NCBI RefSeq assembly: GCF_001949145.1
Contig: NW_019091384.1
Coordinates: forward strand, 1,750,255-1,814,254
Direction: 5' to 3'
DNA: 64,000 nt
Source of the DNA: Acanthaster planci
Lineage: Eukaryota > Echinodermata > Asteroidea > Valvatida > Acanthasteridae
Position 1 is the first letter of the stretch; every line of letters starts with the position of its first letter. The notes beneath the pieces are model-generated. The model was not told the origin of the DNA and did not search any database. It was given only the letters and a program-made list of their open reading frames with translations. Shown here in pieces: positions 51,109 through 63,000 of the stretch. Both the position numbers and the translations under genes were made by a program.

Positions 51109-52300
51109 CATTTCGTAACGTGCACGCTTGAGTAACGAACGTCGCTGTACCGCGACGATCGCAAACCTCACAATAAGGCCCGCGGTGAAAATATTAATTT
51201 GACGTGAGCACGCGGCCTGGCGTAACAGCTCTGCTGGTCGTTGATTTCTCACACAACCCCCGTCCCAAAAGTTCCCGACGTCCCCACCCGCTGAGTTGCC
51301 GTAGTAAGTTCGAATTATGGCAGTGATATTGTGTTGTACTGGTAAGTGTAAGGTACATCAGATCCTTTTCACAGACCTCAATTCACTGTGTCAAATGCCG
51401 GCTGGTGGTTATTGAATCCACGGAAAGTTCGTGCGAAGCGTAATCTTCTTCGCCTACGCTCCAAGCGCTCTGTAGAAAGTTTACAAGCTTGGAACGGGCA
51501 GTTGATAAGAACAAGGGGGCAGGAAATGGGGGCTGCGAGTCTGTCTCCCCTGACATGCTCTTCACGCTAGGCAACAGAGTGTTGCAGATCAATATTTTAT
51601 TAGTGATGAGTTCATTAGCGCTACGGGTGAAGATGTCCACTGTCTTGGGCTATCAGAACCAAAACAAACGCATGCCTAAAAATCATTTTCAGAAAAAAAT
51701 GTATCTTTTCTTTATTTTCCCCCAAATGCCATCAGTTCAAGCACTACATCATGACGATACATTTACAAGAAAACGAATGTTTCCTAAGATCTTAGACCAT
51801 TAAGGAAGTAATCAATCAAAAGCTTGACTTATAATTGGATCACCTTCCGACTGCGAAAAAAATATTCAGTATCCTTGTCTTATGAAGTCTTCTTTCAAAT
51901 TAATACTTAATATGAGGTTACACAATTGAATTCCTGTGATTCCTTCCCGTCAAGGAGAAGAGAAATGTTCTTTTTTTATTTTTCAATCATGCTCCAGGAC
52001 TTAATTGAGTTCATTGACGCCTTGAATGCAAGGGCAAAGTCTCATTGGATTGTTTTAGGCGCAACCTCCTTCTAATCGGAGTATTTACAAAGAACGGTTG
52101 GCAAGACCTTTTAGAAGACCATTCACAAGACAGTCACAAGTTTTTGTGCAAACAATGACAAAGGAGTGTTTGTTTTTTTTTGCAGTTCACATTAATATGC
52201 GACTTGAATTCAGACTAGGGTCTTGTGTTGGTCTTGCGACGGTCTTGTTGGGTCTGGGAAGGTCTTACGATGTCTTGACTACAACACTGAGCGGAAAGAA

Positions 52301-52427
52301 TTCGCTTGAAGCATCGTTTGGGATTTAAAAACTGATTAGTGCCAAATTTTCAGAATTTTATAGATTTTCGTGATTTTTGAAAACGGGAGAAACGCACTCA
52401 ATTCACTCCATAAACCCATATCACAAT
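52301..52427. repeat. Duplicated noncoding block, copy A
   Basis: GCATCGTTTGGGATTTAAAA and the following CTGATTAG...CCATAAACCCAT stretch recurs at 55922-56046 in the same orientation at roughly 85-90 % identity. This copy lies downstream (3') of peptide copy 4; the other lies downstream of peptide copy 5. Confidence 0.8.
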
Positions 52428-52614
52428 CTTAAATATCGCACCCCTTATAATAAACCTACAAATACTGTCTAGCAGACAAAATCCATTATTTCTCATCTTT
52501 TGACTATTTTAATAGCCATCAAAATTGGCACCAAGGAGATATTGTAAAAGCGATTTCCGATTTTGATACCATTTTGGGAGAAACTCGAATGCTTTGCCTT
52601 TGTAAAGGACACTA

Positions 52615-52620
52615 TTTATT
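52615..52620 (-). terminator. Poly(A) signal, probably of peptide copy 4
   Basis: AATAAA on - lies about 150 bases after a strong acceptor (TTTTCTGTCTGCAG, exon edge 52768). The exon 52768 to about 52600 would be a 3' UTR exon of copy 4, whose coding exon ends in a GAAG/GTATGT donor (edge 53241). Confidence 0.55.
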
Positions 52621-53289
52621 CCTCTATGCTAAATTAGCGCGGAGCTAGCTGTGTGTTGCGTGCATAATGGCTTCTCTCATTAAAGTCTGATGAATGGCAT
52701 TCATATAAGGTGTTGACAGACATGGAGAACACTATTAAAGAAGCGTAACTAGTGGCTGCATGTGGAACCTGCAGACAGAAAACAAGACAGTTTGCAGTAC
52801 TGAACAATAAATATTCTAAATACAAAGTAAGTAAAAAGGAAACGAGGTTGCACAAGTCCCTTACACTAATTACTCGGCCTCATTGATTTTGTGGATGTCT
52901 TTGATGTGAAGACTTTAACATTGTGCGTCTGTGGCTTTACACTTCTGCATTGTAAACGGCAGGTTCATTCTAATTGTATTTTGTTCAATAAGAATATAAT
53001 TATTTTTTATAAACTTGCATCGCTGTGCCTGAAGCTCGATCGGGAATTCGATCTCGAAGGCTGAGCTCCCAGAAACTTGCTTCACTTTGAAACTAGGTTT
53101 TCTTTTCTGAGATCCTTCCTCAACTTGTCAATGCGCAGAAAATAAACAATTTAGGACTGAAATCACTTATGGCATGTGAAAGTCCAGAGGTTTGTAATAA
53201 GATTGCTCGTCGAAAAATTCGAACAATTCAATAAACATACCTTCAAATTGTTCAAGAATTGTTTAGACGCAATCGCAAGGCAGCGTATA

Positions 53290-54133
53290 CTATTTACGGC
53301 AGTGAATGTACTGGGGCCCCTTTCTATAGCGGTCGCACCTGCATTTCTCCCTGGTCACGGGATTTATACATCCTGAAATATTTGGAGAATAGAAAGAGTT
53401 TAGTCAGGAGAAATCGTTTATCGGAGAAATTCGTGGTGTTTGACCTCGTAATTCACGTTCAGAAATGCAGCAATACGCCATGGAACATTCTTGTGCATAG
53501 ATCTTGTCAAAATGCAAAATGGAAGTTTTGAAGATGGCCACACTTTTAAAATCTAGGTTTCTCTCAGCGTGTTTTGATCGTCGTAAGGAGAGGTAAAAAA
53601 ATTGTTGTATATAGCTAAACCTAAAAACTATTACCTGCAGATGCAAATGATTTCAAAGGAAAAAACACCAGAACCTGTTTAATTAATACGACCACGTACA
53701 AAAGTTGATGGTGACACTTGCTCCAGTCGCCCATGCATCAGCAAAACTTGTGGAGAATACCAACAAATTTGAAAGTCTAAGTATACGATCAGCTATGGTC
53801 AAATGGCAGATGCTGGATCATGTAAAGTATTGTAGCTAAGTGTGTGATAGTTTTGGATACGATTTTAGAAGGGGGCAGGAAAAAAGTCCCTTTCAAACAG
53901 AAATGCATGGGATCTGCAAAAAATAGACCTTGAGAGCGCAGGGTAAGCTTACTTCGAAATCTCATGCCAGTTCCCCTCTTGCTGAAATAGCCATCCTCGA
54001 AAAATGCAGCCCTTTTCTTCACGGGGTCATCGTAGAGGACGGGCTCGTACCCAGAGTCAGCCAGCGGCTCGCCATTTGCAGCAATCAAAAAGGTGACAAC
54101 CAGGACCAAGGCTCCTAGAGCTCCAAAATTCAT
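53290..54133 (-). CDS. Four-cysteine secreted peptide precursor, copy 4
   Basis: Coding exons on -: 54133-53953 (60 codons plus one base) and 53372-53290 (TAG), together 87 residues. The signal peptide starts MNFGALGALVLVVTFLIAAN. The propeptide has an extra basic KKR at 39-41 as well as the Lys-Arg at 52-53, so two cuts are possible; the mature peptide starts GTGMRFR. The donor A/GTAAGC is phase 1. The acceptor CAAATATTTCAG opens an exon that completes Arg and reads CINPVTREKCRCDRYRK, then on to the fourth Cys (C-x8-C-x-C-x11-C). The mature peptide is about 34 residues and strongly basic (net about +9). The acceptor TGTGTTACAG lies seven bases before ATG. The next upstream copy starts about 4.5 kb away in the same direction. 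Leader length, intron position and phase match copies 2 and 3 exactly. Confidence 0.87.
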
Positions 54134-54926
54134 GCTGCCACTGTAACACAGTCAAATTACACAAATGTTATTGCTTGTTTGTAATTGTTAGGTTTAGTGG
54201 CCAAAAGGTCAAAATTATCAAGGAATGGAGTAATATTCTAGGCCTACACCATTGAAAACAAAATTCGAATTTTAGCTGCATTTAGAGTGTCACCGCTTCT
54301 CCACATAATGTGAAAGCCTTTAGATTTTGTACAGACATCTGTTTTCACAGGAAAGAAAAAAATGCCAGGATCAATAAGCTATTTAATATTAGTAGCTGCA
54401 GTCTTTCTGATCGCGGTCAATGACATCTTGCAACGGGTTCACGTGCCACATCTCGTATATGCTCCAAGCCATGTCACCTTCCTTTCAACAATCAGACTTT
54501 GAAGAAATAAAGGGGATAGGTAAATGACAGAACGTTTTCATAATTTGCAAGCCAGTTTTTGATCAACTTCTTACGTTGTCTTAATTACACGTGGCTCATC
54601 CAATTGTACTTATGATTTCTGCACAACTGTTTACCCTAGTAAAACTTTAACGTCATCATTTGGTAAAACGAGCGAAGCGTAGTCAGTGGGATGATAACAG
54701 GAAGCGACTGCAGGCTTCTAAACCGTGGCTTTGTTTTGAGTTCAAAATAGCAGCACTACACATATCGTCATGAATTGCCAACCATGACCCCGACCAGACC
54801 ATGACTGATGACGTGTAATCGATGGAATAGGATTTTGCGGAGGAGGAATTAAGACAAATCCTGACCAAAACAAGTTGACTTCAGACGAACAAAAGGAGTA
54901 AATCCGCTCTATGTAAGAATTCTTAC

Positions 54927-55023
54927 CTTAATTCCGATGTTGTAAATCGTTGAGGAATTTAGACGTTTTCTGAAAATGTTTTGGAAGTGTCTGAACCTCC
55001 TCGCGGAAATTAAGATGTTTATA
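54927..55023 (-). promoter_or_regulatory. TATA promoter and noncoding exon 1 of peptide copy 4
   Basis: TATAAA on - at 55018-55023 (GCTATAAACATC) is followed by a short exon ending at GAATTAAG/GTAAGA (edge 54927). An ATTAATTT element lies on - at about 55073-55080. Confidence 0.68.
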
Positions 55024-55921
55024 GCTAACGCTGGAAGGTATGCATGATCGGTGGTGCCTAAAGAAGCGTGGGAAATTAATCAGCAAAAATGAACATATGC
55101 AGCCCTCTGGGTAGCATGCTGTTGGAGACGATTATCTCCATCCCTTAATTGAAAACAAAAATCTGAAAATGATTGTTTTGTTGCTACGAACAGCGAAACC
55201 GATATAACAGTCACAACATGCAATTGGTGATATAAATAAAACTACGTGTGTTTTCCCATTGGCTTTGGTTGTTTCGTCTTCCCTCTTGCTAAAAAGTGTC
55301 CACCTTGCATGTTGAAGAATATCGACTGTATATAATACATGCATACCGATCACTTTAGTTTCTAAATTGGAGCATCGAGGGACTCGGGTGTTTAATCATG
55401 CGGTCTCCAAGTTTGTTACAAAGTTTTTCGTCATCTCTCATAAAACAGGATTTTTTGAGATTAAGAAAACATAAACAATATGCCCCAATCTGGAAACATA
55501 GCAGCCCAGATCCAAACGGGAAATTCTGCCGCCAAATGTTGGCATGCTTCTGTACCGTAACGTTACAAATTTGAAGATGATGCGGTTGCATCCGAATATC
55601 AAGGTCAGTGACCTTTCATTACCAACTCTAATCAAAAACGTGGTAGAGCACTACGTTTTACCCACCCACGTTTCAATAAGCGGCTCAATTTTTCAACAGC
55701 CCAAAAGCATTCTTGTCCGTAATGACATTAAAAACATCTGGCCATAATAATGCACTATAACAAATGTGGGAAGAATTATAAAAGAATGTAAGCGAATGTC
55801 GTTGAAAAGATACCAAATAAAACAAAACAGTAACAAGAAATGTTTCGGGCAAAAAAGTCAAACAATTATGGCACCTTTCTAAGAGCAAACGTTTGGCAGA
55901 AGGAGTTAGCAACAAGAATAC

Positions 55922-56046
55922 GTTCGGCTTCCAAGCATCGTTTGGGATTTAAAAACTGATTAGTACCAGATTTTCAGAATTTTATAGATGTTTGCAGTGT
56001 TTTGAAAACGGGAGAAACGCATTGAATTCACTCCATAAACCCATTT
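55922..56046. repeat. Duplicated noncoding block, copy B
   Basis: This is the same-orientation counterpart of 52301-52427. Together they suggest that the segment downstream of the peptide gene was duplicated with it, or that this is a dispersed repeat. Confidence 0.8.
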
Positions 56047-58529
56047 GGCAGTGTTTATCAGCTTTTGAGATTTTGATATCGGAGTCAGTTCCTACTGTAG
56101 TATAAAGCTAAGGGGCCACGCACAGTTCATGGATTTTGTTTGTAAACCAGCAAATCAACGCAGTGCACATTATCTCACTTTCATTAATGAATTAGCACCG
56201 ATTGCTTTTCAAATTTACCTTAAGCATTCTTAACAGTGCCGTCTTTCAGCATTTTTTCTTACCAGGAGCGAGCGCTTGAGGGAAATCACTTTTCAAAGGA
56301 TAACAAGTCTCTATTGGCTCCAATGTTTAATATTTGATTGCGTCGAATTTCGCAGCCAATGTTGCCGATATGTTGAGAATGAGTTTTCCTCCACATTCCG
56401 GTCTTTTATCAGAACTTCTGCTTTCCCCTCAGCATGAAAATATCCCCCACTGGTATACGTCTTTTTTGACTGTCAGTTGCAATATATTTTATTGGTCTCA
56501 GTTTCGCAGCATGATCGTCGTAATTGCGTTCCTTCGGCAGCCTCTTGGTTGTGCTTGCACCGTTGTCTGGAAAATGAATTACCCCCCCCCGTCCTATTGG
56601 CGGGGCTGTGGGTGAGTGGGCCGAGCTGATTTCATTTGATGAACCGGTTGATTAGCTGAAACTGTGGGACATACTTGTGTAATACAGCGGACTCACTCTT
56701 CTTTCTTCGATACACTCCTATTAACGGTGGATTTTACTGCAGACAGTCAGACTTGAATAAACTTTGAACCATTGATTGACATTTTAGACTTTTTTTTTAC
56801 CTCGGGTAAACATACCAGAAAGTTAATACTGATTTTTTTATCCTTTCATTTTCTACCGAGACTACATGGTGTCTCAGTCTACTCTTAATGAATTTAACAG
56901 AGAATCCGACGAATAGCACAAAGTACATTTTCTTCGTTAATGTTGGAGTATGTTATCGCAGATCTTTGTTTGGATCTTGATTGGTGGAGCTGACAAACTC
57001 CTGCAGGAACATTATTTTGCTTTCAACGCTTTCAAATCCCTTGATGTAGTTTCTTTTCACAGGAGTTAGAGATTGTAACTGACGTGGTTTAAAAAGAAAG
57101 AGAAAAAAGTTCCTAAACTTCACCAGAACTACAGGTAGGACGTACCCGCTGAGTTTTTTAGTCATAGCATAGTCCGTACGAATACTTAGACTGCGCACCT
57201 TCAATTCAAATTTGGCGAAGGGATCGTGCCTATGTGAATTTCAAAAAAGAGACATTTTAAAAACCTGTTTGAGGTTTGAAGTCTACATAAGAGTTCGTGT
57301 ATTTTTCTGAAATGAATTTAAAAACGCAACACTTTTAAAAAAAATTAGGACCTTGCTTGGTCACTTCTACACACCAAATGCTGTTCCTCATATACTCACG
57401 ATACTCCTTGCATTCTGTTTATCTGTTTGATACTAGCAAAACAGGACAAAAATTCAAAGATTTATAAGGCATTTTAAGAGCTACGTAAAAATGCTTTCAG
57501 CTCCCAAGCTGTCAAGGCACGCACATAATAAGAAATGTTTTTTAGAGACCAAAGAATCTCAACTTCCTCACCTCAATTTAAAATCTCGACACACCTTAAC
57601 GACTTGTCAAATAAACCTAAAAAGTATCACACTTTCGAGTGCTGTGCATGAAGACGTCTACTATTTTTAAAGTCCACTTACTGGAAAATACCAAAACTTA
57701 AAGAACTACAGGCAACTAAGCTTCATGGACGGCAACGGTATATTAACGTACACGTCCCTTTTCAAGTTTTTCATCAGGCTTTCTTTTCATTGAACTGCAT
57801 TGAGCGCAGTTTGGTAAGCAGAATCTTTTGGTAGCTGAAACTATCCCCAGTCGAGACAGTTCCCGCTCATTTCACTGACAAAAACATCCAAGTTGTTCCC
57901 TGCTCAAAGGCTCTGTGAATAAACAGGGAAACAATAATATTTTGCTTGATTTAACAGAAACTGATTCGGTAAAAATTTTGCAAAATGCCATTATCAAGAC
58001 TTAGTGCACAACTGGAAAAAAAACAATGTAAAAGGAAACAAATACGTAGAGTCGTACGCCCTGTTACCTTATTCCTCAGAAAAGCGTTTCACTTTGACAC
58101 ACCGCATGTATCTTCTGTCTCGAACACTTTTTGTGACGTCACACCGACAGCGTACCCTACTCTTGTATAGTGGATGCCTGCAGGCTACAAATATCAAAGT
58201 AAAAAGTTGCATGAAGGCAAATTTTACAATTGCAGGCCATTAACCGTACGAAGTGACGTCACTACATTCCCTATGTCCACACCACTCCTTCCGCTTGCTA
58301 ACTCGAGAACTTGTTCACATGAGCACGCGATACTGAATCGAGGCTAGTCAGGCTGATTGAAGTAGGCTGGTCTGGTAACATCGCCAGACAGTAGCCGCAT
58401 GTATACTGCAGCATATAAATGCCTTTGAGCCACTTGCCAAGTGAAATTATAGTTGATTTTTAAAACTGCTTTGTGTATTCGTTGCAAGTGCAATGACAGG
58501 AAAACTGAGTGATCCCAGCAATGAACACT

Positions 58530-58535
58530 TTTATT
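58530..58535 (-). terminator. Poly(A) signal of peptide copy 5
   Basis: AATAAA on - lies 65 bases after the stop read in copy 5 and is followed by a GT-rich stretch. Confidence 0.6.
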
Positions 58536-58599
58536 AACAGCCATCCTCACTTCGAGGACACTTCCACTTATATCTTTCCCTCGCTCAACAGCTTATGAA

Positions 58600-58972
58600 T
58601 CAATCAAACAATAATATCTGTAACCTGGGAAGTTTCCATTTCTCACAATAGCACAATTTGTAATCATTTTGTGGTGGAAATATGCAAAAATTTCTAACTT
58701 TCGCTATTTGTGACAGGGGAAGAGGTTAAAGTCTTATGAAATAACAGTAGGGGGAAAACTTTTTTTTAAAGTAAGGACTTCCCTTCCACGAAAATTTGGG
58801 CAAATATCTTACGTTTAAATCTCTGGTTTCCAGTTCCTCTCTTGTCGGCAGTGCTCATTGATGTGTTCAGGTATTCTTCAATCTCGTCTTGTGAATTCTC
58901 TTCGGCTGAAGACGATGCAACGAGAATTGCCAGGACGGCCAAACAAACCCCCAAAATAGCCTTGAAATCCAT
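58600..58972 (-). CDS. Four-cysteine secreted peptide precursor, copy 5 (diverged, possibly frameshifted)
   Basis: Exons on -: 58972-58813 (53 codons plus one base) and 58703-58600, with a 109-base intron. ATG follows directly on the acceptor TTATCTTACCCACAG. The leader has a signal peptide (MDFKAILGVCLAVLAILVAS), an acidic propeptide (EENSQDEIEEY), Lys-Arg at 44-45 and mature start GTGNQRFK, then the phase-1 donor C/GTAAGA. The best downstream exon (acceptor CCCCTGTCACAAATAG) keeps the first part of the family pattern as C-x10-C-x-C followed by Glu-Lys-Trp-Lys, but as read it then runs to a stop without the fourth cysteine. A cysteine at the expected distance is present in a neighbouring frame, so a one-base insertion near 58621-58632 is likely: pseudogenisation, a real shortened product or a sequence error. 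Leader and promoter look intact. Exon 3 assignment is less sure than in copies 2-4. Confidence 0.6.
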
Positions 58973-59962
58973 CTGTGGGTAAGATAAAAATAAACACCAG
59001 GCTTTGGCTTCTTGATGAAATGATGGGTTTGGGAGAATCCCATGATAAGCCAGTAAAACCCCAGGACGCTTTTATTGAGGAATCCAATAAGACATTTTGT
59101 CTTTTGTTGCTTCGGATTGTCTCGGATTATCATCCTTTTAGAGCACACACAAATTCATGCTCATAACGTGATGTCGACGAAGTGTGGAGTTTTATCAACC
59201 GTGCAGTACTGCGATGTAATTTTTTAAAATTAAAAACTGATAATTATCGTAGAATTCCAGCTTTACATTTTGACCCACAGAGATCCAATATGCGCTAGAA
59301 ACTTTGCAAGGCAGTACAGGAGTAGAAAATAATGATTAACAAAAAAGAGCAGAGATTTTGGCCCAAGCATGAACTAGCACGACAATGAAAGTAAGATGGA
59401 GACCAGGACTGAGAACGTGTGGAAGGAACCGAAATAAAGTGGTGGTTTCTTTCAGCAAAAGCTCTTAACTTTTCATTTGCGCCCAGTAATTAAATCAGTA
59501 ATTCACATATAGACAAGCAAAAAGATTCAGCCATACGCACACTAATATATTCACATGAAAGAGTGCCGAACTGCTGCTTCTGTAGGATTTATCCAGAATT
59601 CAGCACCCATATCTTTATCAGCAATTGCACAGCAGTGAACCAATGAGCTAGGATATTATATGAGTAGGATGGTAGTCTTTCAGGAACGAGTCACCCTTGC
59701 TCACCCTGCCGATGGCATGTGCCCAATATTATTCTGCAACCACCCAATGAGAAGATTACCACTTCAGACGGAGCATTAAAACTCAAGAACTTTGGCAAGT
59801 CACGATAGCTAACATCTCTGAATGGGCAAAGGCTTCTATTTGAATTCATACTGAACAAAAATCAGTCTAATATTGAATGCATGTCTTATTATCACAGCAC
59901 GCAATCGCCAACCAGGCTTATTATGTTCACGGGTTCATTAAGATATGAAAAGATCAACTTAC

Positions 59963-60062
59963 TTCCGGAGCTGCTCTCTGTGTCAGATCGGTCTACCAAA
60001 TACCACTGCCGGCAAGAAATCACAAATGATGGCAGGCTAGTAAAGACGGCCTGTATTTTATA
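59963..60062 (-). promoter_or_regulatory. TATA promoter and noncoding exon 1 of peptide copy 5
   Basis: TATAAA on - at 60057-60062 (CCGTATAAAATACAGG) is followed by a short exon ending at CTCCGGAA/GTAAGT (edge 59963). An ATTAAT element lies at about 60100-60106. Intron 1 is about 1 kb. Confidence 0.68.
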
Positions 60063-63000
60063 CGGACGAAACGTCGTTACTGTGGGGAAAAAGAGGAGCA
60101 ATTAATCTGTGATTTCCCTGGGCATTTGTTATACCACACAAGATAATTTCATCAGCCTTAAGTGATTAATTATAATGAAAACCATTTCAAGCAACCGTTT
60201 GAAGTTTTTCCGGTGTAAGTGTGTAACTGCATATTACGTTACCTCATTATTACGCGTTCGTAATCAATGCGGGATTGAACTCCTTCGGCCATGTCCAAAT
60301 GTGAAAACAATAAATAAAATGTTGGTAATATAATAAGGGGGTTCGTATTAATCGAGATCCACTTTAATTGAATGCCTTTTCACGAATTGCACGAAAATAT
60401 GCCGTCCCACGCCCGAGGTTAACGAAGCGCAGCCTTGCGTGGCTACTCTTCGGGTGTTGAACGCACGACTGGCAGGGCTGAAGCGTTTCTCTCTAGACTG
60501 ATCCCATCGGCGAAGTCTTCCGTCAGTAAACATCAAAGTTCGTCCTGTCACTCGTCCCCCACCCCTATACAAAAAAATGTTTTGCCCTACAACGGGCTCG
60601 TATCTTCAGGACGCATGCGTAATTTCACGGATGCTTTATTTTGATTGGAATTGCTTGAAAATATAACGCGACCAATAGATGCTCGTGAGCGTGACGAGAG
60701 TATATTGAATGTATACATGCGTTAAGGCACCAATCGATGCACAAGGCTTCGCAATGTCTGTACTTCCTTTACAAAGTTATTATGAAGGCGATTAGCCTGT
60801 CCCAGAGCCCCAAAGAGCGATCTGATGATTGAAATCACCCAACTTGGAGGAACGAAATGTAGGCCTACATTGTATTCTCTAAAACTGAAGATTACAAATC
60901 CGATATAGCTATGGACATGGGTCCGGTAATGCGACCTCACATAAGGACACTCAGTGAGTACCATTTGGTAAGCTAGGAAAACATAATTATTTTAACAAAA
61001 CATATCTAAAACGCGTTTATGACAGACTGAGCTGGCTTTCTTCGAGGGTGGTGGTTGCGGAATCTACAGAGACGAGAAATTCTCGTGAGCATGAGCATGA
61101 GCATAAGCCGCCTCGTTGTAATTTGTGCACAAACAAGAGAGCAAGTGATCGTGCTCGCGATCCGGTAGTTCCTCTGTTTATTTATGCGGTCCAACACTGG
61201 AACCTTGTAAATTACTATGGCGTGATCTCGTCCAATTTCAATACACTACTTTTCAGATGTCTTGTCTTTCGGCACTCTCTCAAAACAAAACTGACATCAT
61301 GCTTTGTTTTCACATTCAGTCTCGCATCCTTGAAATTTCAGGGGTTTTTTTTAATTCAATGTTTTTTATTACTCTATATCTACAAGCTGTCTCGTTTTTT
61401 ACGCTTTAGTACCGTTATTAATGCCATAACTGGGCCATGGGTACATTTGTCAGGGTTGAGGCACTTAATTTGGGGTCCTCATTTTCTAAAGGGGGACACT
61501 AAGTGGGCTCAGTCACAATAAAAACACTGACCATCAGCAGCTTTTCCCTTATTTATTTCTTAGTGGGGGAGATGGCACAGGGGGCATAGTCCCAGGGGCG
61601 TGGACCGTACCCCACCCCCTTACGTCACTGGCAGTTACTCTAAGCTTGATGACAGGAAAGTTGGTTTGATCTGAACACTGGATATTCGTATAGGTGTCTA
61701 CAATGTCACTGCTGGACCTGTTCTGCTCAAAACAAAAGTGTCACCCGCATGGTGAGCATGTATAAGGTTTCAAAATATAAATGGAGATCATTTATGTCAA
61801 GGGGAACAACACAGGAGTACACATTAAAGGCACATTAAAGAGCTTCATGATCATCACCGCCCTTATTTCTGGCTGCGGCTTAGCTGGACAAGTGGGGCTT
61901 GTAATATTGTAGCAATATTTGTGCTGTTTTCTTTGCAATTAACTGCAACTTGTTGCAGTGACCGGGGAATAAAAAAAATATCTGACTAGGAAATTAAAAA
62001 AAATTAACATGAGATTTACTTTTACCGTCGTGACTAATTTTGAAGATTTCGATGCACTTTTTCATTAAACATGAAATATTTGTATTTTTTGTCACTCCAA
62101 AACTTGAGTTTTCAAAGTCTTTGTACGAATTTTGCTAACACTAGCCAACAACATCTTGACCACCACAGGACAGTTAGGTTCACGAAAAACAAAATGCGGT
62201 GCTTCATCACAAGGAGTGATGATATCTCATAAAATACCTTTTTGGTGTAAATTCAATGATTCAAATAAAGCACAAAATCTCATAAAAAACCTGGCTATAT
62301 ACTCCCTAAATAACTTCAGAAGAAAGGAAGCATTAAATCTGATGCTGCCAGATCATGATCATGCACCAACAATGGCATGAATATTCAACTTCCTTTACAG
62401 CAGGACGCAACGTTTTCAGGATGCAGATTACTAGCAAAATATTGCGGCGGTTATCATGGGGTACAAAGGGAGCTTATGGTTGTGAAACAGGTAGTGTGTA
62501 GTAAGCATTCGCTGCGTTCTGGTGCGTAAAGCGGTAATTAGATGTTGTAGCCTGGGCAGTTCAAACTCCTGTGTCTTTACTCCATGGATAAAGAGGAGGG
62601 GAACTAAAAACCGATACGTGTGGCATCCCAGAGCTAACATCAGGTAAAAATGGAATGACAACAGTGGAACACAATCCTTTTACAACCCAAAATGAAGTAA
62701 TCAATCCAAAACGGACGGAGCTCTTCAATATCACATGGTTTCCGCTATGTCTAAACGATCATGTTGTAAAAAGTTGAATCGAAGATTTCAGTGCAATGTC
62801 TAGAGACATCTCTAATACAAGATTTGGGTTGATCAATAATTTATATCCGAACAATTTTTCCATATTGCTCCAGTGCATTTTATTCACAATCTGAGCCTTT
62901 AGGTTTTTTCAGTAACTCTTTGCAAATACCAATTTTGTGAAAATCTAACATACCGTTCTTGCGTAGCACCAATTTTCTCGATACAGGACAGCCCAAAATG

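Noticed and set aside
53914-53952. A 39-base candidate intron directly after the copy 4 leader exon (GTAAGC...TTTTTTGCAG)
   Set aside because: It is too short for a usual animal intron, and the exon at 53372 fits the family cysteine pattern and phase.
55355-55591. Cysteine-rich open frame on - with a C-x6-C-x-C pattern
   Set aside because: It has no plausible acceptor in phase and the wrong spacing; it lies beyond the end of copy 5 and is probably chance.
56953-57080. Exon-like stretch on - with strong acceptor and a VKR site, considered as exon 3 of copy 5
   Set aside because: The acceptor phase does not match the phase-1 donor, and in the matching phase it stops early without the family cysteine pattern.
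58139-58190. Acceptor-like site and a basic frame with two cysteines, considered for copy 5
   Set aside because: There is no C-x-C, and a stop codon lies in frame between acceptor and cysteines.
61048-61521. 157-codon open frame on +
   Set aside because: The second half is T-rich low complexity, with no domain, no splice support and no codon-use signal.
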